Positions 1 through 6,216 of a stretch of DNA of 14,359 nt are shown here, piece after piece; position 1 is the stretch's first letter, and every line of letters begins with the position of its first letter. The notes below the pieces were generated by a model that saw only the letters and a list, made by a program, of their open reading frames with translations, was not told where the DNA came from and did not search any database. A program made the position numbers and the translations under genes. The stretch comes from Verrucomicrobiota bacterium. Its GTDB lineage: Bacteria; Verrucomicrobiota; Verrucomicrobiia; Opitutales; Opitutaceae. The DNA lies in NCBI GenBank assembly GCA_023386835.1, contig JAEWIY010000133.1:1-14359 (forward strand). Reading direction: 5' to 3'.

Positions 1-21
1 TCTGATGTGTATAATAGACAG
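1..21 (+). other. Nextera/Tn5 adapter remnant at contig edge
   Basis: Bases 3-21 match the 19-bp Tn5 mosaic end used in Nextera libraries (AGATGTGTATAAGAGACAG) at 17 of 19 positions, with mismatches at bases 3 and 15. The two bases before it also fit the Read 1 adapter. The symporter reading frame on the other strand loses its family-like sequence exactly at base 21. This is therefore most likely untrimmed adapter rather than genomic DNA. Confidence 0.85.
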
Positions 22-87
22 GAGCCACCCCATGCCGAGCATGAACAGGAAATAGAAGGCGATGACGCCGTGGTCGTAGACAGTCAT
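22..87 (-). CDS. Sodium:solute symporter (SSS family), N-terminal fragment
   Basis: This is the beginning of a membrane transporter gene cut off by the contig edge. Only 22 codons are genomic, starting at ATG 87-85 and reading MTVYDHGVIAFYFLFMLGMG followed by WL. An acidic/aromatic start leading into a first membrane helix containing an aromatic-rich FYFLFMLGMGW-like stretch is typical of sodium:solute symporters such as the SGLT-like sugar carriers. The gene lies 68 nt downstream of the LacI-type regulator on the same strand, with a terminator-like hairpin between them. That position suggests a regulated sugar transporter. No clear ribosome binding site is visible, and a small GGGG/CCCC hairpin sits directly before the start codon. 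The family call rests on a very short stretch and could be wrong in detail. Confidence 0.55.
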
Positions 88-106
88 GGGGTCCGCCCCA
101 TCGGAA

Positions 107-149
107 TCTAATAAAAATAAAACGCCAAGCGAAAAAGCCCGGCCTGGCA
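107..149 (-). terminator. Terminator-like hairpin between LacI gene and symporter gene
   Basis: On the minus strand, TGCCAGGC and GCTTGGCG pair as an 8-bp stem with two G-T wobbles around an 11-base loop. A T-rich tract (GTTTTATTTTTATTAG) follows directly. This fits an intrinsic terminator for the LacI gene, or an attenuator ahead of the symporter gene. The stem is modest, so the call is moderate. Confidence 0.45.
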
Positions 150-155
150 GAGCGC

Positions 156-1211
156 CTAAACCCGGACCGGCGCCGGGCCGGTGGAGGTGCCCAGGCTAAG
201 TTGCGACGGCAGCATGACGTCGGTGAACGGCTCGTCGTCGGCCCCGGTGCTGTTGACGATCAATCGAGCCGCCGTTTCACCGAGGCGGGCGGGGTTCGTG
301 CCGGCGCCCGTGATCTGCGGCGGCTCATCGAGGTCGGTTCGCGGCGTGTCGGCGCCGGCGAGGCTGAAATCGTCCGGAATCTTCCAGCCGTGGCGCAGGC
401 AGGCGCGCGCGGCGCCGTGCGCCATCAGGCTGTTGTAGCAAACGGCCGCGGTGGGGAAGTCGCTGCGCCGGGTGTGGGTCAAAAGCTGGTGCATCGCCTC
501 GGTGCCCTCGGCCCGATCGGCCTGCTGCAACTGCAGCACGTAGCGTGGGTTCAGCTTGAGGCCGGCCTCTGCGAGCGCGCGCTGGAACGCGGCGAGGCGA
601 TCGCCGTGCCGGGCCAGGTGCCGGTTGCCACCGAGCCACGCGATCCGCTGATGCCCGAGGCCGACAAGGTGTTGCACGAGTTGCTCGAGGGCCTGGGGTT
701 CGTTGCCGAGCACGGAGTGGCACAAGCCGGGGTAGCGCGCGGAGACGACGACGATGCGGCGTTCGTGTTGCCGGAGTCGTTCCAGGAAACGCCGTTGCAC
801 CTCGCCGAACAACACGACGCCTTGAAACGCCTGCGCGCCGGAGAAGTGCTGGTCCAACCGCTCAGCGGTCAGTTCGTCTTCGGCGCCGAGGAACACGGTC
901 GTGAGGCCCTGGCCCACGAGCGCCGTGTGCAGCCCGTGGTGCACCTGTCCGAAGTAGTTGCCGAGGGTGCTCAACCGCATCGGCGCCCGCAGAATGATGC
1001 CCACCGAGCGTGGACGCTGGGCGGCGGGCGAGGAGTCCAGCCGCATGCCCTTGGGGTGGTAGCCCCGTTTGACGGCGTGAGCCCAGATCCGCTCGTAGGT
1101 TTCCGCGTTGATGCCCTGTTTGCGGCCGTTCAGCACCAGCGAGACGAGCGCTTGGGAAACGCCGAGCTCACGCGCGAGCTGCGTCTGGGAAATCTTCGCC
1201 GGTTCAGCCAT
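156..1211 (-). CDS. LacI-family transcriptional regulator
   Basis: This is a sugar-responsive DNA-binding regulator of 351 residues, the usual LacI/GalR length. Residues 6-52 form the LacI helix-turn-helix, with recognition segment LARELGVSQALVSLVLNG. Residues from about 68 to the end form the periplasmic-binding-protein-like effector domain, including the typical HLVGLGHQRIAWLGG stretch (181-195), PDDFSLAGAD (279-288) and a C-terminal LPSQLSLGTS segment. The frame stays open upstream to 1331, but that extension would run across the neighbouring terminator and lacks family similarity. ATG 1211-1209, just before the helix-turn-helix, is therefore chosen. The gene is flanked by two probable sugar transporters and a GH43 glycosidase, so it probably controls their uptake genes. 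The effector sugar cannot be read from the sequence. Confidence 0.93.
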   Translation of the reverse strand: MAEPAKISQTQLARELGVSQALVSLVLNGRKQGINAETYERIWAHAVKRGYHPKGMRLDSSPAAQRPRSVGIILRAPMRLSTLGNYFGQVHHGLHTALVGQGLTTVFLGAEDELTAERLDQHFSGAQAFQGVVLFGEVQRRFLERLRQHERRIVVVSARYPGLCHSVLGNEPQALEQLVQHLVGLGHQRIAWLGGNRHLARHGDRLAAFQRALAEAGLKLNPRYVLQLQQADRAEGTEAMHQLLTHTRRSDFPTAAVCYNSLMAHGAARACLRHGWKIPDDFSLAGADTPRTDLDEPPQITGAGTNPARLGETAARLIVNSTGADDEPFTDVMLPSQLSLGTSTGPAPVRV

Positions 1212-1227
1212 GGACCCGCGGCAGCTC

Positions 1228-1259
1228 ACCACGCGTGTTAAACCCCCGCAATGATTATT
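1228..1259 (-). promoter_or_regulatory. Possible LacI-gene promoter and operator
   Basis: Upstream of the LacI start codon, minus-strand AATAAT (1259-1254) matches the -10 consensus at five of six bases. No convincing -35 is seen at the expected distance. Just downstream lies ACCACGCGTGTT (1228-1239), an imperfect 12-bp palindrome with the central CG common in LacI-family operators. The arrangement would suit autorepression. It is an inference from one site only. Confidence 0.25.
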
Positions 1260-1329
1260 AGACGGAGGCGAGCCCGCGACGTTTGGTTCCGTCCTGCGAG
1301 TGGACGCGACGGTTGCCTCGGACTGCGCC

Positions 1330-1356
1330 AAAAAAAAGGCCGCCCGGAGGCGGCCT
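1330..1356 (-). terminator. Intrinsic terminator of the Dabb gene
   Basis: On the minus strand, GGCCGCC and GGCGGCC form a perfect 7-bp stem (8 with the flanking A-T pair) around a 4-base loop. A run of eight T follows directly. It lies 27 nt beyond the stop codon of the Dabb gene and upstream of the LacI gene. This is a textbook Rho-independent terminator, so the two genes are probably separate transcription units. Confidence 0.88.
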
Positions 1357-1382
1357 CGTGCAGAAGCGGGAAACAGTCGACG

Positions 1383-1757
1383 TCAGTTCGTAATGTCGAA
1401 CGTGGTGCTCTGGGCGCGGATGGGCGTGTACGCCTTGTACCACTCCTTTTGCGCGTCGCTGCCGGCGTAGTCCTTCAGCGCCTGCTCGCTCGCAAACTCC
1501 ATGACGATCGCGTGGGTGCGATCGCCCTGAGCCTTGATCGTGCGGGTCCAGACGCGGGTGATGCCCTTGAAGTTCTTCGGCAGCTCCTGTGCGCCTTTCA
1601 ACGCCGCTTGGATCTGATCCGGGGTGGTGCCTTCCTTGAAGCTGACGGTGACCACGTGGATCACCGACTTCGGAGCGGTCTCGGACTGGGCCAGGGCGGC
1701 GCTCGTGCCAAGGCTCAACAGCAACGCGACCAGCAGGGACGTAATCAGTTTTTTCAT
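1383..1757 (-). CDS. Exported Dabb (stress-responsive alpha/beta-barrel) domain protein
   Basis: This encodes 124 residues. A signal peptide occupies residues 1-23, with a basic MKK start, a leucine-rich core and an ALA cleavage site before Q24. The remainder is one ferredoxin-like Dabb domain. Diagnostic segments are SVIHVVTVSFKEGTT (31-45), a helix with AALKGAQELP (51-60), THAIVMEFAS (81-90) and a final helix and strand ending STTFDITN. Known Dabb proteins are small homodimers, some stress-related, and their biochemical role is mostly undefined. A version with a signal peptide should act outside the cytoplasm. It sits between the LacI gene and the divergent sugar symporter, with its own strong terminator. 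The start ATG 1757-1755 is fixed by the signal peptide, although no strong ribosome binding site is visible. Confidence 0.85.
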   Translation of the reverse strand: MKKLITSLLVALLLSLGTSAALAQSETAPKSVIHVVTVSFKEGTTPDQIQAALKGAQELPKNFKGITRVWTRTIKAQGDRTHAIVMEFASEQALKDYAGSDAQKEWYKAYTPIRAQSTTFDITN

Positions 1758-1981
1758 CAGGGTTCTCTATGGGTATTTAAGCGTCCGGCGTGGGCCGGGT
1801 GCGCGGAATCAAATGGTTACGTCACGAATGGCAACGATGGGTTCCGGGTTTCGCACGACACGTTCACCCCTCCGTTCCCCTTCCTTTACGATCCAGTGTG
1901 CGGTCCTTTGACTCGCCTGGGATCGCTGCCATTCCCGGTTTCCACCCCAACGCCGCGGCCGTAACCGTGCGTTCACTACAG
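1758..1981. other. Divergent intergenic region, Dabb gene / sugar symporter gene
   Basis: This non-coding stretch of about 224 bp must carry the promoters of both flanking genes. The upstream extension of the symporter frame (from 1790) has no transporter-like sequence and is treated as non-coding. I see no convincing -35/-10 pair. A 7-bp inverted pair, GGTTACG at 1815-1821 and CGTAACC at 1960-1966, is too far apart and too short to interpret. Confidence 0.4.
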
Positions 1982-3340
1982 ATGAAGCCCCACAAGTTGT
2001 CGGTCCTGGAGAAGGTCGGCTTTGGCGCCGGCGATGCCGCGGTCAATGTGGTGATCTCGGCCATGATGCTGATCATCGGTTATTTCTATACCGATGTGTT
2101 CGGCCTGCAGCCGAAGGACCTGGCGCTGCTGTTCTTTGTCGTCCGGGTGGTCGATGGCGTCATCGACCCGCTGATCGGTTGGATGAATGATCGGTTCACC
2201 ACCCGTTGGGGGCGGTACCGGCCGTACTTCCTCTTCGTCTCGCCCCCGCTGGCCATTGCGACGGTCCTGATGTTCACGACGCCCGACTTGGACTATCAGG
2301 GCAAGCTGGTCTGGGCCTACGCGACCTACCTGCTCGTCACGATTCTCTTCAGCCTCGTGACGATCCCGTACATCTCGATCATCGGCGTATTGACGGAGTC
2401 GACCGCGGACCGGCTCTCGGCCAACGGCTACCGCTTGTTCAGCGCGAAGGTGGCGGGTTTTTTTGTCGCCATCATCGTGCCGGAGGTCGCGCGGCGCTGG
2501 GGCGGAGGCAACCTGGCGGCGGGATATCAGTTTGCCATGGCGGTCATGGCCGCAGTCGGCGTGCTGCTGTTTTTCTTCTGTTTCTTCACCACCACCGAGC
2601 GGGTGGAGCATTGCAAGGAAACGACGCCGCTGCGTCACCAACTCGTCAGCCTCCTGCGCAACGACCAGTGGCTTGTGCTCTGCGCGGTCTGCCTCACGGG
2701 AATGATCGGCTATGTCATCCGCGGGCAGACCGCCGCGTATTACGCCAAGTACTACCTCGGCGGTGGCGAGCGCCTGATCGGGCCGTTCATGGGTGTGGGC
2801 GTGGCCGGCGCGATCCTGGCCATGGTGGCGTCGACGTGGATCACGAAGCGTTGGTGCAAGATCCAGCTCTTCCGGTGGACGCAGCTCGCCGTTGGCGTGA
2901 TCAGCGTTGCGATGTTTGTGCTGGTGAAGCCCGGGGACGTGACGCTCGCGTTGGGCTTCTTCTTCGTGCTGTCGTTCGTGGTCGACCTGCACGCGCCGAT
3001 CTTCTGGTCGATCATTCCGGAGTCGGTGGATTACGGCGCGCGCAAGACCGGGATTCACCTGCTGGGCCCGGCGTTCGGCGTGATCGCGCTTTTCCAGAGC
3101 CTCGGCCTGGCCATCGGCGGATCGGGAGTGAACCAGCTGTTGGATCATTTCAACTACGTCGCCAACGAGACGCAGGCGGACGGGACCCTGACGGGCCTGG
3201 CGCTGATGCTGACGATCATTCCAGCCCTGTTTCACGTCGTCGTCGGACTGCTCATGTTCCGTTACGGAATCACCGATCGTTTTTATCACACCATGATGGC
3301 GGCGCCGGCCACTCCCTCGGTGCGCGCTGCGACCATGTAG
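1982..3340 (+). CDS. GPH-family (MelB-like) sugar:cation symporter
   Basis: This is a 452-residue major-facilitator protein with about 12 hydrophobic segments, of the glycoside-pentoside-hexuronide:cation symporter family (MFS_2). It imports a glycoside or oligosaccharide together with Na+ or H+ across the inner membrane. The segment VRVVDGVIDPLIGW (54-67) carries two Asp (58 and 62) at the positions of the MelB cation-binding Asp55 and Asp59. TTRWGRYRPY (73-82) matches the following cytoplasmic loop. WSIIPESVDYGARKTG (342-357) matches the family's C-terminal VDYG...KTG signature. ATG 1982 is chosen because family similarity begins there, and the open extension upstream is not transporter-like. 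The GH43 gene starts 6 nt after the stop, so the two are almost certainly cotranscribed. The imported sugar is probably the GH43 substrate. Confidence 0.93.
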   Translation: MKPHKLSVLEKVGFGAGDAAVNVVISAMMLIIGYFYTDVFGLQPKDLALLFFVVRVVDGVIDPLIGWMNDRFTTRWGRYRPYFLFVSPPLAIATVLMFTTPDLDYQGKLVWAYATYLLVTILFSLVTIPYISIIGVLTESTADRLSANGYRLFSAKVAGFFVAIIVPEVARRWGGGNLAAGYQFAMAVMAAVGVLLFFFCFFTTTERVEHCKETTPLRHQLVSLLRNDQWLVLCAVCLTGMIGYVIRGQTAAYYAKYYLGGGERLIGPFMGVGVAGAILAMVASTWITKRWCKIQLFRWTQLAVGVISVAMFVLVKPGDVTLALGFFFVLSFVVDLHAPIFWSIIPESVDYGARKTGIHLLGPAFGVIALFQSLGLAIGGSGVNQLLDHFNYVANETQADGTLTGLALMLTIIPALFHVVVGLLMFRYGITDRFYHTMMAAPATPSVRAATM

Positions 3341-3346
3341 TTGCCC

Positions 3347-4291
3347 ATGCCTGACGTCCTGCAACCGCTCATCTTGCAACGGGCTGATCCGTGCATCCGC
3401 CGTCACACTGACGGCTACTACTACTTCACAGCCTCGGTGCCGGCCTATGATCGCATCGAACTGCGGCGCGCGCGCACGATCGCTGAGCTTCCTGACGCGC
3501 CGACCGTCGACATCTGGCGCAAACCCGGGACCGGACCGTGCTGTGAACTGATCTGGGCACCGGAGATTCATCACGTCTTCGGTGCGTGGCATGTCTATTT
3601 CGCGGCGGCGCCGTCGCGCGCAATCAAGGACGATCTGTTCCAGCACCGGATGTACGCGCTGGCCACCTCCGCGGCCAACCCGCTGGAAGGCGAATGGACG
3701 GGCCCGGTGCGCGTCGAGACGGGGCTCGACACCTTCTGCCTTGATGCGACGACGTTCACGCACCGGGGAGTGACCTACTACGTGTGGGCGCAGAAGGATC
3801 CGAACATTCCCGGCAACTCCAACCTCTACATCGCGCGGCTGGCTTCAGGCACAACGCTTGCCACGGCCCCGGTGCGGCTGTCCGTCCCCGAGTTCGAGTG
3901 GGAGATTCGTGGGTTTTACGTGAACGAAGGTCCGTCGGTGCTGATTCGCCACGGCCGCGTTTTCCTGAGCTACTCCGCCAGCGCGACGGACGAGAACTAT
4001 TGCATGGGCCTGCTGCATGCGGACGAAAACAGCGATCTGCTGGATCCGCGAAGCTGGACCAAGTCTCCGCTGCCCGTTTTCCAGAGCGATTTTGAGCACA
4101 AGGTTTATGGTCCCGGGCACAACAGCTTCACCGTAGCCGAGGACGGCACCGACCTGCTGGTGTATCACGCCCGTACCTACACCAACATTGTGGGGGATCC
4201 CCTGTGGGACCCCAATCGACACACCTACGTGAAGCCGCTCGCGTGGAAGGACGGCCGGCCGGTCTTCGGGCGCGCATCCGGGGTGGACTGA
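3347..4291 (+). CDS. GH43-family glycosidase, cytoplasmic (arabinofuranosidase/xylosidase type)
   Basis: This encodes 314 residues with no signal peptide, so it should act inside the cell on imported oligosaccharides. It is a single five-bladed beta-propeller catalytic domain of glycoside hydrolase family 43. The three expected acidic residues are visible: general base D14 in QRADP, pKa-modulating D133 in CLDATTF, and general acid E194 in VNEGPS. H258 in GPGHNS fits the conserved active-site histidine. The opening QRADPCIRRHTDGYYYFTAS and DRIELRRARTI resemble GH43 members annotated as alpha-L-arabinofuranosidases, but members of this family also cleave xylosides and the exact specificity is not readable. 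The ATG at 3347 lies 6 nt after the symporter stop; a TTG at 3341, abutting that stop, is an alternative. No C-terminal binding module is present. No Shine-Dalgarno is seen, so translational coupling is likely. Confidence 0.9.
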   Translation: MPDVLQPLILQRADPCIRRHTDGYYYFTASVPAYDRIELRRARTIAELPDAPTVDIWRKPGTGPCCELIWAPEIHHVFGAWHVYFAAAPSRAIKDDLFQHRMYALATSAANPLEGEWTGPVRVETGLDTFCLDATTFTHRGVTYYVWAQKDPNIPGNSNLYIARLASGTTLATAPVRLSVPEFEWEIRGFYVNEGPSVLIRHGRVFLSYSASATDENYCMGLLHADENSDLLDPRSWTKSPLPVFQSDFEHKVYGPGHNSFTVAEDGTDLLVYHARTYTNIVGDPLWDPNRHTYVKPLAWKDGRPVFGRASGVD

Positions 4292-4354
4292 CGCCTCCGG
4301 AGGTGGAGGCGGCTCGCAAAGGTAGCCCGCCGATTCGCACGTCGAACCGGCGGG
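4292..4354 (+). terminator. Two tandem hairpins after the GH43 gene
   Basis: Directly after the stop codon, CGCCTCC (4292-4298) and GGAGGCG (4305-4311) form a perfect 7-bp stem with a 6-base loop. A second, longer hairpin follows at 4326-4354: CCCGCCG pairs with CGGCGGG and, past an A-C mismatch, TTCG pairs with CGAA around a 5-base loop. Neither is followed by a T tract, so intrinsic termination is uncertain. They may protect the 3' end of the transporter-GH43 mRNA. Confidence 0.35.
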
Positions 4355-4536
4355 TGCGCGGCGCGCGCCGGCCCGTGCTTGAGCCAGGTGCGGGTGACGC
4401 AGGATTGCATCTCGCAGTTCTCGTGCGGCCGCCGGAATCGCTCTGATCCAAGTCGTTTCCCGGAAACGCTTTTAATCAGGCAAGTAGCGTCGCGGAGGAA
4501 GCCGCTGGCATGCGCGATGCGTGGGGGGAAAGCACC
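4355..4536. other. Non-coding region upstream of the M48 protease gene
   Basis: No gene is supported here. The visible structure is a 10-bp palindrome GGCGCGCGCC at 4360-4369 and the perfect 15-bp palindrome at 4454-4468, annotated separately. The promoter of the protease gene should lie here, but no convincing -35/-10 pair was found. Confidence 0.4.
4454..4468. promoter_or_regulatory. Perfect 15-bp palindrome, candidate operator
   Basis: CGTTTCC and GGAAACG are exact reverse complements around a single C. The site lies about 70 nt before the M48 protease start codon, a fitting place for a repressor or activator site. LacI-type operators usually have the half-sites in the opposite arrangement around a central CG, so it is not an obvious target of the LacI regulator in this window. 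Confidence 0.3.
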
Positions 4537-6045
4537 ATGTTATCCCGTGTCTTCCCCCCCCTATTTCGACGCGGCCGCACTGTCCTGGTCAGCCTGGCGC
4601 TGGTGTGGTGCATCGGCTGCGTGCACGAGCCCAGTGCTGTGACCGGCGAGCGGCAGGCTTATGGTTACTCTTGGCAGCAGGAGCTGCAGCTCGGCGCGGA
4701 GAGCGATCAGCAGATCGTCCAGGAGATGGGTCTCTATGACGACCCGATGATGCAGCAGTATGTGGCATCGGTGGGCCGTCGCGTCTTGGAGACGAGTGAC
4801 CTGCGCTCGCCGGATGCGCCCGATTTATATCAGGGCACGGAGTTCACCTTCCGCGTGCTCGACAGCCCGGTGGTCAACGCCTTTGCGCTGCCGGGCGGTT
4901 ATGTGTACGTCACGCGCGGGTTGCTCACGCACCTGCAGAACGAAGCGCAACTCGCCGTGGTGCTCGGACACGAAATCGCGCACGTGGCGGCCCGGCATGC
5001 GTCGCAACAGGCGCGGCGGGCCCAGCTAAGCCAGCTGGGATTGTTCGCCGGTGCCATCCTCGGGCAGCAAGTGTTGGGCGACCAAGGCGGTGATATTGCG
5101 TCCAACATCCTGAACATCGGCGGGCAGGCGCTGCAGTTGTTGATGTTTCGGTACGGGCGCGACGCCGAGCGCGAATCGGACGAACTCGGGGTGCGTTACG
5201 CGGGCACAGCGGGTTATCGGACGGTCGAGGGCGCGGAGTTCTTTCGCACGCTCGAGCGCATGGGAGAAGCCGAAGGCAAATCGATCCCGTCCTGGGCCTC
5301 GACGCATCCGGATCCCGGCGAACGGCGCGAACGGGTTCGTGAGCTGAGTGCGGCGTGGTCGCAGGGGCAGGTGAATCGCGAAGCATTTCTGCAACGGATC
5401 AATGGCATGATCGTCGGGGAAAATCCGCGCGAAGGCTTTCGACGTGGCGACTGGTTCCTTCACCCGGATCTGCAGTTCCAGTTCCCCGTTCCCTCCGGTT
5501 GGAAGCTTGTCAATGAACGGGCGTTGGTCGCGATGGTTGAGCCGAACGGCCGGGCCATGCTCGGGTTCGAAATCGTGCCGGTGAGTTCGCCACGTGAAGC
5601 CGCGGCGGCGCTCGCGCAGCAAGGGCAGCAACAGGGGCTTCAGGTCATCTCGGTCAACGATGCGAACCTTAACGGGCAACCCGCCACCGTGCTCGTCGGC
5701 GCCGCCCAGACGCAGCAGGGTCAGATCGGTGTCATGGCGACGTTTGTCCAGCAGGGAAGCCGCGTGTATAGCTTTATGGGATACGCGCCGGCGCAGGTCT
5801 TCAACCAGGCGACAAGCGTCTTCCAACAGGTGGCGGGCGGCTTTGGGCCGTTGACAGATCGTGATGCGCTGTCCGTCCAGCCCGCGCGCCTGCGGGTCGT
5901 CGCGCTTGATCGTGAGCGCTCCTTCAACGAACTCCTTCCACCAAACCTGCCGCCTGGTCTCAAACCCGAGGACTTCGCGTTGATGAACCAGGTGGAGATG
6001 AACCAGCGGCTCCCCGCCGGCCACTTGGTCAAACTACCCCGCTAG
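4537..6045 (+). CDS. Exported M48-family zinc metalloprotease (BepA-like), probable lipoprotein
   Basis: This encodes 502 residues. A basic N-terminus (RRGR) and hydrophobic core lead to CIGC, with Cys28 as a probable though non-ideal lipobox cysteine. The peptidase domain runs to about residue 280. It carries HEIAH (H145, E146, H149) and ERESD (E211 as the third zinc ligand, D215), followed by the HPDPGERRERV motif common in BepA/LoiP-type proteases. These enzymes degrade or quality-check misfolded envelope proteins. Residues from about 305 to 435 form a separate domain I cannot name with confidence. The last 45 or so residues (NLPPGLKPEDFALMNQVEMN onward, ending in HLVKLP) resemble a LysM-like cap. 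ATG 4537 is chosen because GGGGGGAA lies 6 nt before it and the signal peptide has normal length. ATG 4510, with GGAGG 11 nt upstream, is an alternative. It appears to be a single-gene transcript. Confidence 0.9.
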   Translation: MLSRVFPPLFRRGRTVLVSLALVWCIGCVHEPSAVTGERQAYGYSWQQELQLGAESDQQIVQEMGLYDDPMMQQYVASVGRRVLETSDLRSPDAPDLYQGTEFTFRVLDSPVVNAFALPGGYVYVTRGLLTHLQNEAQLAVVLGHEIAHVAARHASQQARRAQLSQLGLFAGAILGQQVLGDQGGDIASNILNIGGQALQLLMFRYGRDAERESDELGVRYAGTAGYRTVEGAEFFRTLERMGEAEGKSIPSWASTHPDPGERRERVRELSAAWSQGQVNREAFLQRINGMIVGENPREGFRRGDWFLHPDLQFQFPVPSGWKLVNERALVAMVEPNGRAMLGFEIVPVSSPREAAAALAQQGQQQGLQVISVNDANLNGQPATVLVGAAQTQQGQIGVMATFVQQGSRVYSFMGYAPAQVFNQATSVFQQVAGGFGPLTDRDALSVQPARLRVVALDRERSFNELLPPNLPPGLKPEDFALMNQVEMNQRLPAGHLVKLPR

Positions 6046-6078
6046 CGCGAGTGGAGAGGAGTAAGGGTTAAGGTGTAA

Positions 6079-6103
6079 GCTCGGAGTCTTTGTTACTCCG
6101 AGC
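6079..6103. terminator. Perfect hairpin between convergent genes
   Basis: GCTCGGAGT and ACTCCGAGC form a perfect 9-bp stem around the 7-base loop CTTTGTT. It lies 33 nt after the M48 protease stop, between two converging genes, where a bidirectional terminator is expected. Neither strand has a T run after the stem, so it may instead be a 3'-end stabilising or Rho-assisted structure. Confidence 0.45.
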
Positions 6104-6162
6104 CGACCTCGCTCCGCGCGTTCAACCCGGGATGGTCGAAGAACGATGGTACATCTTCCGTT

Positions 6163-6190
6163 CCTGCTCCCTGCTCCCTTCTCCCTGCTC
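6163..6190. repeat. Four tandem heptamers
   Basis: Four consecutive 7-bp units read CCTGCTC, CCTGCTC, CCTTCTC and CCTGCTC, differing by one base in the third. They lie in the convergent spacer just beyond the stop codon of the first exported paralogue (6217). A short CTGCTCC/CAGCAGG match adds some folding potential. It looks like a small intergenic satellite; I do not assign a function. Confidence 0.7.
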
Positions 6191-6216
6191 CAGCAGGCGA
6201 GGTCTACGCGCCTGCC

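Noticed and set aside
201..1241. A 346-codon open frame on the plus strand opposite the LacI gene
   Set aside because: It mirrors the regulator in a G+C-rich region and shows no domain pattern, whereas the minus strand encodes a complete LacI protein.
1212..1331. A 40-residue N-terminal extension of the LacI regulator
   Set aside because: It would begin on the T-tract end of the neighbouring gene's terminator and is unlike any LacI N-terminus. ATG 1211 directly precedes the helix-turn-helix.
1815..1966. GGTTACG / CGTAACC inverted pair as a looping operator
   Set aside because: Seven bases separated by about 140 bp are expected by chance and nothing else supports it.
1790..1981. A 64-residue N-terminal extension of the symporter
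   Set aside because: The extension is polar and Pro/Arg-rich and occupies the divergent promoter region. Family similarity begins at ATG 1982.
2206..3354. A 382-codon plus-strand frame overlapping the symporter
   Set aside because: It is a frame-shifted shadow of the symporter, with no hydrophobic helices and an Arg/Ala/Gly-rich composition.
1976..3763. A 595-codon minus-strand open frame across the symporter and GH43 genes
   Set aside because: It is rich in Arg, His, Asp and Gln with no folded-protein pattern and is antisense to two well-supported genes. It is a high-G+C shadow frame.
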